Below are positions 55,363 through 64,000 of a stretch of 64,000 nt of DNA, piece by piece. The DNA is taken from assembly GCF_014268885.2 (NCBI RefSeq), contig NZ_CP077095.1, positions 1,187,001 through 1,251,000 on the forward strand, read 5' to 3'. This DNA comes from Pseudomonas xantholysinigenes (lineage in GTDB: Bacteria > Pseudomonadota > Gammaproteobacteria > Pseudomonadales > Pseudomonadaceae). The notes below the pieces were generated by a model. The model ran no database searches. It saw nothing but the letters and a program-made list of their open reading frames with translations, and was not told the origin of the DNA. Made by a program: the position numbers and the translations under genes. The stretch's first letter is position 1. Every line of letters begins with the position of its first letter.

Positions 55363-56580
55363 ATGGCGGACGTAAAAAAGGTCGTATTGGCGTATTCCGG
55401 CGGCCTTGATACTTCGGTGATTCTCAAGTGGCTGCAGGACACCTACAACTGTGAAGTGGTGACCTTCACCGCCGACCTCGGCCAGGGCGAAGAGGTCGAA
55501 CCGGCCCGCGCCAAGGCCCAGGCGATGGGCGTGAAAGAAATCTACATCGACGACTTGCGCGAAGAATTCGTGCGTGACTTCGTCTTCCCGATGTTCCGCG
55601 CCAACACCGTCTATGAAGGCGAGTACCTGCTGGGTACCTCCATCGCCCGTCCGCTGATCGCCAAGCGCCTGATCGAGATCGCCAACGAAACCGGCGCCGA
55701 TGCTATTTCCCATGGTGCTACCGGCAAGGGCAACGACCAGGTGCGTTTCGAGCTGGGTGCCTATGCGCTCAAGCCCGGCGTCAAGGTCATCGCCCCATGG
55801 CGTGAGTGGGACCTGTTGTCCCGCGAGAAGCTGATGGACTACGCCGAGAAGCACGGGATTCCGATCGAGCGCCACGGCAAGAAGAAGTCGCCGTACTCGA
55901 TGGACGCCAACCTGCTGCATATCTCCTACGAAGGTGGTGTCCTGGAAGATACCTGGACCGAGCACGAGGAAGACATGTGGCGCTGGAGCGTCTCCCCGGA
56001 GAACGCGCCAGACCAGGCTACCTACATCGAGCTGACCTACCGCAACGGTGACATCGTCGCCATCGACGGCGTCGAGAAGAGCCCAGCCACCGTGCTGGCC
56101 GACCTCAATCGCATCGGCGGCGCCAACGGCATCGGCCGTCTGGACATCGTCGAGAACCGCTACGTCGGCATGAAGTCGCGCGGCTGCTACGAGACCCCGG
56201 GCGGCACCATCATGCTCAAGGCGCACCGTGCCATCGAGTCGATCACCCTGGATCGCGAAGTCGCTCACCTGAAGGATGAGCTGATGCCGAAGTACGCCAG
56301 CCTGATCTACACCGGTTACTGGTGGAGCCCGGAGCGTCTGATGCTGCAGCAGATGATCGACGCCTCTCAGGTCAATGTGAACGGCGTTGTGCGCCTGAAG
56401 CTGTACAAGGGCAATGTGACCGTTGTCGGTCGCAAGTCGGACGACTCGCTGTTCGATGCCAACATCGCGACTTTCGAGGAAGATGGCGGCGCCTACAACC
56501 AGGCTGACGCGGCGGGCTTTATCAAGCTCAATGCCCTGCGCATGCGCATCGCGGCCAACAAGGGGCGCTCGCTGCTCTAA
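55363..56580 (+). CDS. argG: Argininosuccinate synthase
   Basis: ArgG joins citrulline and aspartate with ATP to argininosuccinate, the step after ArgF. 405 aa. ATP loop [31 protein letters not shown], and [11 protein letters not shown] are diagnostic. Good AG-rich site before ATG (CGTGGAGTGATGGC). Independent unit between ArgR boxes and a terminator. Confidence 0.97.
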   Translation: MADVKKVVLAYSGGLDTSVILKWLQDTYNCEVVTFTADLGQGEEVEPARAKAQAMGVKEIYIDDLREEFVRDFVFPMFRANTVYEGEYLLGTSIARPLIAKRLIEIANETGADAISHGATGKGNDQVRFELGAYALKPGVKVIAPWREWDLLSREKLMDYAEKHGIPIERHGKKKSPYSMDANLLHISYEGGVLEDTWTEHEEDMWRWSVSPENAPDQATYIELTYRNGDIVAIDGVEKSPATVLADLNRIGGANGIGRLDIVENRYVGMKSRGCYETPGGTIMLKAHRAIESITLDREVAHLKDELMPKYASLIYTGYWWSPERLMLQQMIDASQVNVNGVVRLKLYKGNVTVVGRKSDDSLFDANIATFEEDGGAYNQADAAGFIKLNALRMRIAANKGRSLL

Positions 56581-56592
56581 GCGCGCTCTGAC

Positions 56593-56620
56593 AAAAAACC
56601 GGCCATTGGCCGGTTTTTTT
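56593..56620 (+). terminator. Intrinsic terminator after argG
   Basis: AAAAAACCGGCC-ATT-GGCCGGTTTTTT with further T; symmetrical, so also usable for the opposing membrane protein gene. Confidence 0.92.
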
Positions 56621-56631
56621 TTGCCCGCGTT

Positions 56632-57159
56632 TCAGCCGCTCCGTTTGCCATCCAGCGCTGGCGCTGCATGTTCGGGCATGGGTTTCACCGAGAGCTGTAT
56701 GCACACGCGTGCATCCAGGTTGTAGAGGATCCAGCGGCGGGTGGTGGGTGATGGGTGCTCGATCATGCGCAGGACATGCTTCTCGATCATCTTGCGGCTT
56801 TCCTGGCCAGAGATGGCGATGACCATTGGGCTTTGCTTGCGCCGCGCCGACTTCATTGCAGCTTTGGGGGGGGGGCGGTGTTTTTGCGGCGGCTTCGCTT
56901 CGTGTAGTGGCATCGGGCTGGAAGGAGGCGTGCAGCCGGCGCCTGGCTCGTGCTTGTCGGGGGCGAACAATGAGTCGTTGTTGAAGTTGAGCGTGAGAAA
57001 GAACAGCACCGTAAGGAAGAACGGAAAACCCACGAGGAACCAAGTATAGATACTCTGGCTTTCTTCACTCAAGAATGGCAGTGAAGCCAAAGCCGAGGCT
57101 TCGATGACGCCGGCAAAGACGGCGATAAGGGTCAGGGGGCTGATGGATTCTTTATTCAT
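56632..57159 (-). CDS. Two-helix membrane protein of unknown function, with G10/C10 tract
   Basis: 175 aa. Two hydrophobic helices (about 8-28 LTLIAVFAGVIEASALASLPF; 40-62 WFLVGFPFFLTVLFFLTL) then a Pro/Lys/Arg-rich linker and a C-terminal domain (TRRWILYNLDARVCIQLSV). I do not recognise the family. In the linker the sequence has ten G in a row on the plus strand (56866-56875), coding Pro codons; slippage would shift frame and cut off the C-terminal domain. ATG at 57159 preferred; a GTG at 57183 is possible. Its promoter lies in an AT-rich region shared with a response regulator. Confidence 0.7.
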   Translation of the reverse strand: MNKESISPLTLIAVFAGVIEASALASLPFLSEESQSIYTWFLVGFPFFLTVLFFLTLNFNNDSLFAPDKHEPGAGCTPPSSPMPLHEAKPPQKHRPPPKAAMKSARRKQSPMVIAISGQESRKMIEKHVLRMIEHPSPTTRRWILYNLDARVCIQLSVKPMPEHAAPALDGKRSG

Positions 57160-57524
57160 GATGGGTATCCGTTCGGGCGTCACTCATCTGTACGTCGTTT
57201 CATTTCAAGTGAGCAGTGTGAGGAAGTTCCCGTGTTGGAAATGAATCTCCTTCAACCTTTATCCCCTGGCCATAAATGAAATTTCCTGCAAGTTGTGTAA
57301 TGCACTTGCACTTGGATCCCATTGATAGGGCTGTTAATTTTTGTGACGGTTAATTCCGGCGTGGATCTATTACATTTTGTGAAATTGATATCTGTAGGAT
57401 TAATCCGTAATTGGTGTAGTCCCATTCTTTTGATGTATCTGCCACGGGAACTTCAGAACCCAATGGCCGCAAGGTCGGTTATTGTGGTCTGGCGAAATGA
57501 AAATAACGAATCAATGGATATCGC
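57160..57524. promoter_or_regulatory. AT-rich divergent region
   Basis: About 365 bp, clearly richer in A and T than the surroundings (e.g. 57290-57370), between the two-helix membrane protein and the LuxR-type regulator. TTGCACTTGGATCCCATTGATAGGG (57308-57332) and TTACATTTTGTGAAATTGATATC (57370-57392) may be promoter parts. No gene or clear operator. Confidence 0.35.
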
Positions 57525-58151
57525 ATGAATAAAGTGCTGATCGTGGATGATCACCCGGTCATTCGCCTGGCCGTACGCATGCTGATGGAGCGGCATGGCT
57601 ACGAGGTGGTTGCGGAGAGTGACAACGGTGTGGATGCCCTGCAACTTTCGCGGGAGTATCTTCCAGACATCGTCGTTCTGGATATCGGAATTCCCAAGCT
57701 GGATGGGCTCGAAGTGATAGCCCGGTTGACCTTGCTAAGCCCCGCCAGCAAAGTGCTGGTGCTGACATCGCAGGCACCCGGACATTTTTCCATGCGTTGC
57801 ATGCAGGCAGGCGCCGCAGGTTATGTGTGCAAGCAGCAGGAGTTGACAGAGTTGCTCAGCGCGATCAAGGCCGTGCTATCCGGTTACAGCTATTTCCCCA
57901 ATCAGGCGCTGCACAAGGGGCGTTCAGGGGTCGGGGGCGGTACGGAGAGCGAGATGGTCGAGCGTCTCTCTGGGCGGGAGATGATGGTGTTGCAGCAGTT
58001 GGCGCGCGGTAAAAGCAACAAGGAAATCGCCGATAGCATGTTTCTGAGCAACAAGACGGTCAGTACCTACAAGACTCGCTTGCTGCTCAAGCTCAATGCC
58101 CGCTCTTTGGTCGATCTCATCGAGTTGGCCCAACGCAACGGGTTGGCCTGA
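57525..58151 (+). CDS. NarL/LuxR-type response regulator (BvgA/FimZ-like)
   Basis: 208 aa: receiver (Asp53 in VVLDIGIPKLDG; Lys near 103) and LuxR helix-turn-helix (LSGREMMVLQQLARGKSNKEIADSMFLSNKTVSTYKTRLLLKLNA). The MNKVLIVDDHPVIRLAVRMLMERHGYEVV start and FSMRCMQAGAAGYVCK phrase point to the BvgA/FimZ/RocA branch that controls fimbriae or biofilm genes in relatives. No kinase is adjacent, so it is an orphan. Targets unknown; weak ribosome site (GGAT). Confidence 0.88.
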   Translation: MNKVLIVDDHPVIRLAVRMLMERHGYEVVAESDNGVDALQLSREYLPDIVVLDIGIPKLDGLEVIARLTLLSPASKVLVLTSQAPGHFSMRCMQAGAAGYVCKQQELTELLSAIKAVLSGYSYFPNQALHKGRSGVGGGTESEMVERLSGREMMVLQQLARGKSNKEIADSMFLSNKTVSTYKTRLLLKLNARSLVDLIELAQRNGLA

Positions 58152-58159
58152 GGGTAATG

Positions 58160-58188
58160 GCACAAGCCTTCGTGGCGAAGGCTTGTGC
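58160..58188. terminator. Bidirectional hairpin between convergent genes
   Basis: Perfect 13-bp arms GCACAAGCCTTCG and CGAAGGCTTGTGC around TGG. Lacks a T-run on the plus side. Confidence 0.75.
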
Positions 58189-58197
58189 CTGGCTGGG

Positions 58198-58374
58198 CTA
58201 CAGGTCGTAGTCGAAGTCAGCCAGTTGTTTCTGCAGCCGCCGTTCTTCGAGCATGTTGTCGATGGTGCGGCGTTTGCTCAGGTTGGTCTTGGCCGGTTCG
58301 GCCTGAGGCTCTTCGTCCTCGTCTGTGTTCGAGAACTCTTCGTCGATAGCCAGATCTTCTTTATCGGTGCTCAT
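58198..58374 (-). CDS. Small acidic protein, PA3496-like family
   Basis: 58 aa, read by eye on the minus strand: begins MSTDKEDLAIDEEFSNTDED, continues with an acidic/Pro part and RRTIDNMLEERRLQKQLADF, and ends DYDL before TAG. The first half is strongly acidic; the second half is a charged helix. GGAG stands six bases before the ATG. Its position next to nth matches the small P. aeruginosa gene PA3496 as I recall, which belongs to a family annotated as putative envelope-integrity protein. Function unproven. Confidence 0.8.
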   Translation of the reverse strand: MSTDKEDLAIDEEFSNTDEDEEPQAEPAKTNLSKRRTIDNMLEERRLQKQLADFDYDL

Positions 58375-58478
58375 TCGTCACTCCAAGCCAAAGGGCCATT
58401 GGCCGTCCTTATAACGGGATTCGCAGAGCGGGTAAAAAAGATTTTTTCAATCGGCTATCACCATAACCCGCTATTACC

Positions 58479-59117
58479 TCAATCGTCCGACGTCTTGTGC
58501 TTGTAGTCGCACAGGTCCTCGATTCGGCAACTGCCGCAGCGAGGCTTGCGCGCCTGGCAAACATAGCGGCCGTGCAGGATCAGCCAGTGATGGGCATCGA
58601 GCAGGTAATCCTTGGGAACGAACTTCAACAGCTGCTTTTCCACCTCGAGCACGGTCTTGCCAGGGGCGATGCCGGTGCGGTTGCTCACGCGGAAGATATG
58701 CGTGTCGACCGCCATGGCCAACTGGCGGAATGCTGTGTTCAGTACCACATTCGCGGTCTTGCGGCCGACTCCGGGTAGGGCTTCGAGCGCTTCACGGGTC
58801 TGCGGCACCTCGCCGTCATGTTGTTCGACGAGCAGACGGCAGGTTTCGATGACGTTCTTGGCCTTGCTGTTATACAAGCCAATGGTCTTGATGTATTCAC
58901 TCAGCCCTTCCACCCCCAGGGCGTGGATCGCCTGTGGTGTGTTGGCGACCGGGTACAGGCGGGCGGTGGCCTTGTTGACCCCGACATCGGTGGCCTGGGC
59001 CGAGAGAATCACGGCAATCAGCAGTTCGAAGGGCGTGGTATAGGCCAGTTCTGTCTTCGGCTCGGGATTGTCTTCATGCAGCCTGCGAAAGATCTCCAGG
59101 CGTTTGGCGGCATTCAT
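58479..59117 (-). CDS. nth: Endonuclease III
   Basis: 212-aa DNA glycosylase/AP lyase for oxidised pyrimidines. Helix-hairpin-helix LPGVGRKTANVVL with the catalytic Lys, catalytic Asp in AVDTHIFRV, and the 4Fe-4S site C-x6-C-x2-C-x5-C (CQARKPRCGSCRIEDLC). It starts four bases after the rnfE stop and ends the Rnf-nth operon, the usual Pseudomonas order. Confidence 0.97.
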   Translation of the reverse strand: MNAAKRLEIFRRLHEDNPEPKTELAYTTPFELLIAVILSAQATDVGVNKATARLYPVANTPQAIHALGVEGLSEYIKTIGLYNSKAKNVIETCRLLVEQHDGEVPQTREALEALPGVGRKTANVVLNTAFRQLAMAVDTHIFRVSNRTGIAPGKTVLEVEKQLLKFVPKDYLLDAHHWLILHGRYVCQARKPRCGSCRIEDLCDYKHKTSDD

Positions 59118-59121
59118 GGGG

Positions 59122-59646
59122 TCAACGGGTTCCTTGACGGCGTGAGGAAGGGGGCCGTGGGCGCAGGTGATTGTACAGGCCCAGCAACAGGCCGAGGATA
59201 ATCAGGGCGCCTGGGGCGAACTCGGCGAGATGCATGCCGAGGGGATTGCTCAGCAGTTGGCGACAGAGGCCCAGGCTGACGCTGCCCACCAGCAGGCCGG
59301 CGAGACCGAGGCCGAGCGCCCGCCAGCGTTTGCGCTGCGGCAGCAGGGGGTCGATGGCGAGGCAGGTCAGGGCGAGCAGTGCAGGGTAGTGTCCCAGTTG
59401 CTCGGCCAGCGGCAAGGCCCAGGCGCGCAAGGCCAGCAGCAGGCAGGTGGTGAGGGCGGCAATCAGCACGATGTTTGCCCAAGGTATCGTGTTGGCATCG
59501 AGGTGGCGGCGTAGAGGCGTCATGAGCACTTGATGCAGGCCGGCGAGCAACAGTGCGCAGAGGCCAATGGCGATGCCGTTTGTCAGGCTGGTGCTGGCAC
59601 CCAGGACAGGTGCAAGGCCTGCCAGTAATAACCGCAGAGCGCTCAT
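59122..59646 (-). CDS. rnfE: Rnf complex membrane subunit E
   Basis: 174-aa polytopic subunit with about six helices (LLLAGLAPVLGASTSLTNGIAIG first) and the NGIAIG type loop of RnfE/NqrD. The usual RnfE is about 200-230 aa, so this one is short. ATG at 59646 overlaps the rnfG stop (ATGA). The longer frame to 59826 lies in rnfG and is rejected. Confidence 0.85.
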   Translation of the reverse strand: MSALRLLLAGLAPVLGASTSLTNGIAIGLCALLLAGLHQVLMTPLRRHLDANTIPWANIVLIAALTTCLLLALRAWALPLAEQLGHYPALLALTCLAIDPLLPQRKRWRALGLGLAGLLVGSVSLGLCRQLLSNPLGMHLAEFAPGALIILGLLLGLYNHLRPRPPSSRRQGTR

Positions 59647-60242
59647 GGTGCCACCTCGCCAAGCAGTGCCGGGCGGTGTTCGTCGAAATAGCGCAACGCA
59701 TCCTGAAGTGCGTCGATCACCGCGCGAGAGGTGACCGTGGCTCCCGCCAACTGATCGAAGGCGCCATGGTCGCGCTTGAGTGCCCAGTCTTGCGTTCGTG
59801 TCTGGCCGATGAACTGCTCCAGCCAATGCACTGCCGGATTCACCAGTTGATCACCCAGCCCCGGGCTTTCCTGTTGCGCGAGTACCTGTACGCCGATCAG
59901 GCGTCCTTGTCGGTCGATGGCGATCGCCAAGTCGATCGGGCCGCCATAACCTTGGCAGCGACTGTGCAACAGGATGGCCACCGGGTTGCCCGCCAGGCTG
60001 GCGCGATAGCCGGCGAGCAGGCGGCTGTGCGCCAGTGTCGGATGCTCCAAGGACAGGGCAGCGGCCAGCGGGCGGTTGTCGTAGCTGCCCGGTGGCAGCA
60101 CGGCCAGCCATTGCCGCTCTTGCCATTGTTGCCTAGCCTCGGCGATCGGGGCGGCAGTCCAGCGCTGCCAGGCCAGGGTGGCGAGCACGGCCAGGGTGGT
60201 GACCAGCAACAGCAGCAGGTGGTTGCGCCAGCGCGTACTCAT
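59643..60242 (-). CDS. rnfG: Rnf complex FMN-binding subunit G
   Basis: 199 aa. One N-terminal helix (NHLLLLLVTTLAVLATLAW) anchors a periplasmic domain; the motif FDQLAGATVTSRAV carries the Thr that binds FMN covalently by a phosphoester bond. CQGYGGPIDLAIAIDRQGRLIGVQVL and E-S-P-G-LGDQL are RnfG-typical. ATGA overlaps on both sides (with rnfD upstream and rnfE downstream). Confidence 0.92.
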   Translation of the reverse strand: MSTRWRNHLLLLLVTTLAVLATLAWQRWTAAPIAEARQQWQERQWLAVLPPGSYDNRPLAAALSLEHPTLAHSRLLAGYRASLAGNPVAILLHSRCQGYGGPIDLAIAIDRQGRLIGVQVLAQQESPGLGDQLVNPAVHWLEQFIGQTRTQDWALKRDHGAFDQLAGATVTSRAVIDALQDALRYFDEHRPALLGEVAP

Positions 60243-61210
60243 GGTTGCACCTGCTCACGCCTTTGCGCCCATCTGTCCAGAGCCGGAGCGGCGAGGTTCA
60301 TCAGCAGGATGGCGAATGCGGTGCCATCGGCAAAGCTGCCCCAGGTGCGGATGAGATAGATCAGCAAGCCGGCACCGAAACCGAACAGCAAGCGAGCAAG
60401 CGGGCGTTTGCAACCGGATACCGGTTCGGTCGCGATGAAGAAGGCAGCTAGCATGGTCGAGCCAGACAGCAGGTGCAGCAGCGGTGAACCGTTGGAGTCG
60501 GAGCCGGAACCGTTCCAGGCCAACAGGCTGAACAGGAACAACCCGCCCAGCAGGCCTACTGGCGCGTGCCAGCTGAAGACCTTGCGTTGCAACAGCACCA
60601 GGCCGCCCAGCAGGAAGGCAAGATTGACCCATTCACTGCCCCAGCCGCCCCAATGGCCGAAGGCCGGATGATTGCCGAACAACTCGTCGATGGTCAGGCT
60701 GCGGTTGTGGCGCAGGACATCCAGCAGCGTCGGGCTGGCCCAGGCGTCGATCTGATCGCTGCTGGCAACGCTCAGGGACAGGCTGTGCGAAAAGCCCGCT
60801 GTCTGGCCAGGCCAATGGCTCATCTGCAATGGAAAACTGAGCAAAACCACGGCGTAGCCAACCATGGCCGGGTTGAATGGGTTGCGTCCGACGCCACCAT
60901 AGGCCTGCTTGCCCAGGCCGATGGCGGCACTCGCGGCAATCACGGGCAACCACCAGGGGGCGTTGGCCGGCAGTGCGGCGCTCAGCAGGATGGCTGTGAC
61001 CCAGGCGCTGCCATCGGCCAGTGCCACGGCCACGGGTCGCTGGCGCCACCTGAGTAACAGGGCTTCGCTTGCTAGTGCGCTCGCGCCGCACAACAGCAGG
61101 TTGATCAGCACACCCCAGCCATGCAGCCAGAACAACACCAGTAAACCTGGAGCGCAGGCGAGTAGCACCAGGTGCATGGTGGCGCGCAGGCGGGGGTCAG
61201 GTGCCGGCAT
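60239..61210 (-). CDS. rnfD: Rnf complex membrane flavoprotein subunit D
   Basis: 323 aa with about nine helices; [18 protein letters not shown] is the family hallmark. The FMN attachment loop, usually S-G-A-T, reads [12 protein letters not shown], so the Thr is kept but its context is changed. ATG at 61210 overlaps the rnfB stop by 14 bases. RnfC, which should lie between B and D, is absent. Confidence 0.92.
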   Translation of the reverse strand: MPAPDPRLRATMHLVLLACAPGLLVLFWLHGWGVLINLLLCGASALASEALLLRWRQRPVAVALADGSAWVTAILLSAALPANAPWWLPVIAASAAIGLGKQAYGGVGRNPFNPAMVGYAVVLLSFPLQMSHWPGQTAGFSHSLSLSVASSDQIDAWASPTLLDVLRHNRSLTIDELFGNHPAFGHWGGWGSEWVNLAFLLGGLVLLQRKVFSWHAPVGLLGGLFLFSLLAWNGSGSDSNGSPLLHLLSGSTMLAAFFIATEPVSGCKRPLARLLFGFGAGLLIYLIRTWGSFADGTAFAILLMNLAAPALDRWAQRREQVQP

Positions 61211-61949
61211 GGGGCTGCAGCGCCTCCAGGTGTAGACGGGCTTGCTCGGCGGCTGTCTCCAGTGCCGTGAGCTGCGCGAGTTGCTGCGCATCGGGCGTGC
61301 TGCCCAGGGCGCCGCGGGCCTTGCTCAATTGGGCACGGCTCATGGCGGCGGCGATCTTGGCTTGCTTGAGTGCGGCCTCGTTGTCGAGCGGCTGTTGCCG
61401 CGCCTGGCGTTGGCTTTGGCGCTGGGCCTCCTCACGACGCAGGCGCGCTTCGCGCTGTAGATGGCGATGACGGGCCTTGTCGCGGCGCCGGGTACGGGCC
61501 AGGTGCTGCTCGGCGGTATGGGCCAGGCCACCAACGATGGGGATCACATTGGTGGGCAGCGGCAGCAGATCGATGCAGTCGACTGGGCAGGGTGCCACGC
61601 ATAGATCGCATCCGGTGCACTCGTGAGCTATCACGGTATGCATCAGTTTGGCTGCACCGACGATGGCATCCACCGGGCAGGCCTGGATGCACTTGGTGCA
61701 GCCAATGCATTCAGCCTCCCGGATGAACGCCACCTGCGAAGGGCCTGGGGGACGCTGCGGGTCGAGCGCGATCACTGGCACCTGCAGCAGTGTTGCCAGG
61801 GCGGCGATGGTCTCGTTGCCGCCAGGCGGGCATTTGTTGATCGCCTCGCCCATGGCCAAGCCTTCGGCGTAAGGCCGGCAGCCGTCATGGCCACATTTGC
61901 CGCACTGGGTCTGCGGCAGCAGGGCGTCGATGCGTTGTATCAGACTCAT
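61197..61949 (-). CDS. rnfB: Rnf complex Fe-S subunit B without membrane anchor
   Basis: 250 aa. Residues 6-45 form the Fe-S motif with C16, C19, C24, C40 ([21 protein letters not shown]), followed by two 4Fe-4S ferredoxin motifs ([14 protein letters not shown] and [14 protein letters not shown], about 82-130). The hydrophobic N-terminal anchor of ordinary RnfB (about 25-30 residues) is missing: the protein starts [13 protein letters not shown] long Arg/Ala/Gln-rich coiled-coil tail (about 150-250) is unusual. The ATG shares its A with the rnfA TAA. Membrane attachment must come from partners. Confidence 0.9.
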   Translation of the reverse strand: MSLIQRIDALLPQTQCGKCGHDGCRPYAEGLAMGEAINKCPPGGNETIAALATLLQVPVIALDPQRPPGPSQVAFIREAECIGCTKCIQACPVDAIVGAAKLMHTVIAHECTGCDLCVAPCPVDCIDLLPLPTNVIPIVGGLAHTAEQHLARTRRRDKARHRHLQREARLRREEAQRQSQRQARQQPLDNEAALKQAKIAAAMSRAQLSKARGALGSTPDAQQLAQLTALETAAEQARLHLEALQPHAGT

Positions 61950-62476
61950 TATGTGAATAATCCGTTGAGCCCGGAAAACGCCATGGCCATCACTCCGGCA
62001 CCGATCAGTTCGATCGGCAGCCCGTGTAACGCTCTTGGCAGGTCCGGATGACGACTGCGTGCGCGCAGGTCGGCGAACAGTGCCAGGGCAAGCCAGAAAC
62101 CGAGCCCCGCGACCAGGCCGTAGAGCAACGTCTGGCCAATGTCACTGGGCTCACTGGCTTGCTGCAACAGCAAGCCTAGCACCACGGCATTGCCCATCAG
62201 CAACGGTTGCAGGCCTTGCAGGGGCCAGGTGGGTAGCCAGCGGCCGAGCAGCTTGGGCAGTGCCCAGGCCAGGGCGGCCAGCAGTGGCAGGAACAGCAGC
62301 AGTTGCAGATCGCTATTGGCCGCCGGCAGCAGCAGGCCTATGGGCAGCGCCAGCAGTATCAGCAGCGCGCCGCACAACCCTGATGCGTGCACACGGGCGC
62401 GGTCGACGGGGTCGGTCTGCAGGGCCAGGTGGTTGACCAGCGCGGCGCTGACCAGGACCAGGATGTAGTCGCTCAT
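61949..62476 (-). CDS. rnfA: Rnf complex membrane subunit A
   Basis: 175-aa subunit with about six helices; [21 protein letters not shown] corresponds to the MTDYLLLFVGTVLVNNFVL start of RnfA/RsxA. The usual NNFVL/CPF motif with a Cys that helps hold a membrane 2Fe-2S cluster is replaced (NHLALQTDP), and the second such motif [11 protein letters not shown] also has no Cys at the expected place. Start ATG at 62476; first gene of the operon, after the metG terminator. Confidence 0.85.
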   Translation of the reverse strand: MSDYILVLVSAALVNHLALQTDPVDRARVHASGLCGALLILLALPIGLLLPAANSDLQLLLFLPLLAALAWALPKLLGRWLPTWPLQGLQPLLMGNAVVLGLLLQQASEPSDIGQTLLYGLVAGLGFWLALALFADLRARSRHPDLPRALHGLPIELIGAGVMAMAFSGLNGLFT

Positions 62477-62530
62477 GGAAATGCCGAAAGCTGCGCAAAG
62501 CTTGATTATCTGGCAGCCGGAGGCAGATGG

Positions 62531-62556
62531 AAATGCCCCGGCCAATGGCCGGGGCA
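62531..62556 (-). terminator. Intrinsic terminator after metG
   Basis: TGCCCCGGCC-ATT-GGCCGGGGCA on the minus strand followed by TTT; seven bases after the metG stop and before rnfA. Confidence 0.85.
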
Positions 62557-62562
62557 AGGGGC

Positions 62563-64000
62563 TTACTTGATGCGCTGGCCAGGCTTGGCACCGCTGTCGG
62601 GGCTGAGCAGGTAGATTTCTTCACCGCCAGGGCCCGCGGCCATGACCATGCCCTCGGAGATGCCAAAACGCATCTTCCGTGGCTTGAGGTTGGCCACCAT
62701 CATGGTCAGGCGGCCTTCCAGCTGGGACGGGTCCGGGTAGGCCGACTTGATGCCCGAGAACACGTTGCGGCGCTCATCGCCGATATCCAGGGTCAGCTGC
62801 AGCAGCTTGTCGGCACCCGGCACGGCCTCGGCCTTGACGATCAGGGCCACGCGCAGGTCGACGGCGGCGAAGGTGTCGAACTCGATCTCGTCCGCCAGCG
62901 GGTCCTTGGCCAGTTCGCCATTGCCGGCCGGGGCGACCTTGGCTTCGGCGGCCAGCAGGTCTTCCTTGCTGGCGGCGACCATGGCTTCGACCTTGGCCGG
63001 TTCGATACGGCTCATCAGGGCCTTGAACGGGTTGAGGGTGTGGTGTTCCAGGCGCGAGGCGTGGTCGTTCCAGGTCAGCGGCGCGACATTGAGGAACGCC
63101 TCGGCGTCGGCGGCGAGCACCGGCAGCACCGGCTTGAGGAAGATCACCAGTTGGCGGAACAGGTTGATGCCCTGGGCGCAGATGGCCTGGACTTCATCCT
63201 GCTTGCCTTCCTGCTTGGCCAGCGACCACGGCGCCTTGTCGGCGATCCAGGCGTTGGCGCGGTCGGCCAGGGCCATGATTTCGCGCATTGCGCGACCGAA
63301 GTCGCGGCCTTCATAGGCCTCGGCAATCGACGGGGCGGCGGCGCGGAAGGCTTCGCTGAGTTCCGGCGCGGCGTCGCCGGCGACCATCACCCCAGCATTG
63401 CCTTTGTGGATGAAACCGGCGCAACGGCTGGCGATGTTGACCACCTTGCCGACCAGGTCGGAGTTGACCTTCTGCACGAAGTCCTCGAGGTTCAGGTCGA
63501 GGTCGTCGACGCCACGGCCGAGCTTGGCGGCGTAGTAGTAGCGCAGGTATTCCGGCTGCAGGTGGTCGAGGTAGGTGCGCGCCTTGATGAAGGTGCCGCG
63601 CGACTTGGACATCTTCGCGCCATTGACGGTCAGGTAGCCGTGCACGTTGACCGCGGTCGGCTTGCGCAGGCCCGCGCCTTCAAGCATGGCCGGCCAGAAC
63701 AGGGCGTGGAAGTTGACGATGTCCTTGCCGATGAAGTGGTACAGCTCGGCCTGCGAGCCTTGGTTCCAGAAGGCGTCGAAGTCCAGCTCCGGACGGCGTG
63801 CGCAGAGGTTCTTGAAGCTGGCCATGTAGCCGATCGGCGCGTCCAGCCAGACATAGAAATACTTGCCCGGCTCGCCTGGAATTTCGAAGCCGAAGTACGG
63901 CGCGTCACGGGAGATGTCCCATTCCTGCAGGCCCGAGTCCAGCCATTCGGCGAGCTTGTTGGCCACGGCGTCCTGCAGGGTGCCACTGCGGGTCCACTGC
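62563..64000 (-). CDS. metG: Methionyl-tRNA synthetase, C-terminal part (cut by window edge)
   Basis: MetG charges tRNA-Met. The frame is open to the right edge (its first visible residues are [15 protein letters not shown]); the N-terminal half with the HIGH motif lies outside. The part present holds KMSKSRGTF, the anticodon-binding helices (about [18 protein letters not shown]) and a C-terminal tRNA-binding (Trbp111) domain [25 protein letters not shown]...[14 protein letters not shown] that dimerises the enzyme. The internal GTG at 63966 is not the start. Confidence 0.97.
   Translation of the reverse strand, partial: QWTRSGTLQDAVANKLAEWLDSGLQEWDISRDAPYFGFEIPGEPGKYFYVWLDAPIGYMASFKNLCARRPELDFDAFWNQGSQAELYHFIGKDIVNFHALFWPAMLEGAGLRKPTAVNVHGYLTVNGAKMSKSRGTFIKARTYLDHLQPEYLRYYYAAKLGRGVDDLDLNLEDFVQKVNSDLVGKVVNIASRCAGFIHKGNAGVMVAGDAAPELSEAFRAAAPSIAEAYEGRDFGRAMREIMALADRANAWIADKAPWSLAKQEGKQDEVQAICAQGINLFRQLVIFLKPVLPVLAADAEAFLNVAPLTWNDHASRLEHHTLNPFKALMSRIEPAKVEAMVAASKEDLLAAEAKVAPAGNGELAKDPLADEIEFDTFAAVDLRVALIVKAEAVPGADKLLQLTLDIGDERRNVFSGIKSAYPDPSQLEGRLTMMVANLKPRKMRFGISEGMVMAAGPGGEEIYLLSPDSGAKPGQRIK

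Overview
The window is a gene-dense, high-GC chromosomal segment of a fluorescent Pseudomonas, most likely of the P. putida / P. entomophila group. Evidence: the pdxJ, cmoAB, lon, gcd, oprB and glpFKRD genes are typical of the genus; the acidic amino acid system aauRS-aatPMQJ is the P. putida type; many Pseudomonas REP elements (cores like GCGGGTTTACCCGC or GTAGGAGCGGCC) sit between genes. No tRNA, rRNA, IS element, prophage or CRISPR array was seen. Both window edges cut genes: pdxJ at the left and metG at the right.

Layout. 1-8.2 kb: pdxJ (5' cut), a divergent two-component pair and small secreted protein, cmoA-cmoB (tRNA wobble uridine modification), a chagasin-like lipoprotein and a second-type Lon protease. 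8.4-14.8 kb: sugar oxidation and uptake (oprB-gcd) and a zinc-type TonB receptor behind a Zur-like box. 14.9-27.2 kb: VF530 protein, membrane protein, PadR regulator with siderophore-interacting reductase, a large bifunctional-type PBP, ProY-like permease, FMN glutamate-synthase-like protein, zinc-free ribosomal protein L31 behind a second Zur-like box, Nudix hydrolase, MetR and a secreted alpha/beta hydrolase. 27.3-33.9 kb: the acidic amino acid sensing and uptake cluster with a recognisable sigma-54 promoter. 34.1-38.4 kb: a 1431-residue leucine-rich-repeat protein ending in a NEL-type E3 ubiquitin ligase domain. 38.4-43.8 kb: glycerol catabolism (glpF, glpK, glpR, glpD) with GlpR-like operators. 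44-56.6 kb: ybaK, a PhzF protein, an orphan ABC ATPase, argF, a molybdopterin oxidoreductase, grxD, bfr-bfd, a 2-Cys peroxiredoxin, rnt-pyrC, motY and argG. 56.6-64 kb: a membrane protein with a G10 tract, a LuxR-type response regulator, a 58-residue acidic protein, nth, an Rnf gene set without rnfC, and metG.

Connections. Metal homeostasis recurs: two Zur-like boxes (TonB receptor; zinc-free L31), a nearly duplicated Fur-like element in front of both bfr and bfd, and a PadR/SIP pair that resembles YqjI/YqjH of E. coli. Arginine control is visible as TGTCGC-N8-AA ArgR boxes over the argF and argG promoters. The glycerol genes share GlpR-like operators, and glpF has an intrinsic-terminator-like hairpin in its leader.

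Most unusual items: the NEL ligase protein; an Rnf complex lacking RnfC with an anchorless RnfB; a bacterioferritin with the haem Met but without ferroxidase residues 51 and 54; and a family of AAGCTGCA/AAGCTACA repeats that starts directly at the stop codons of gcd and rnt, including 19 perfect copies of a 7-bp unit.
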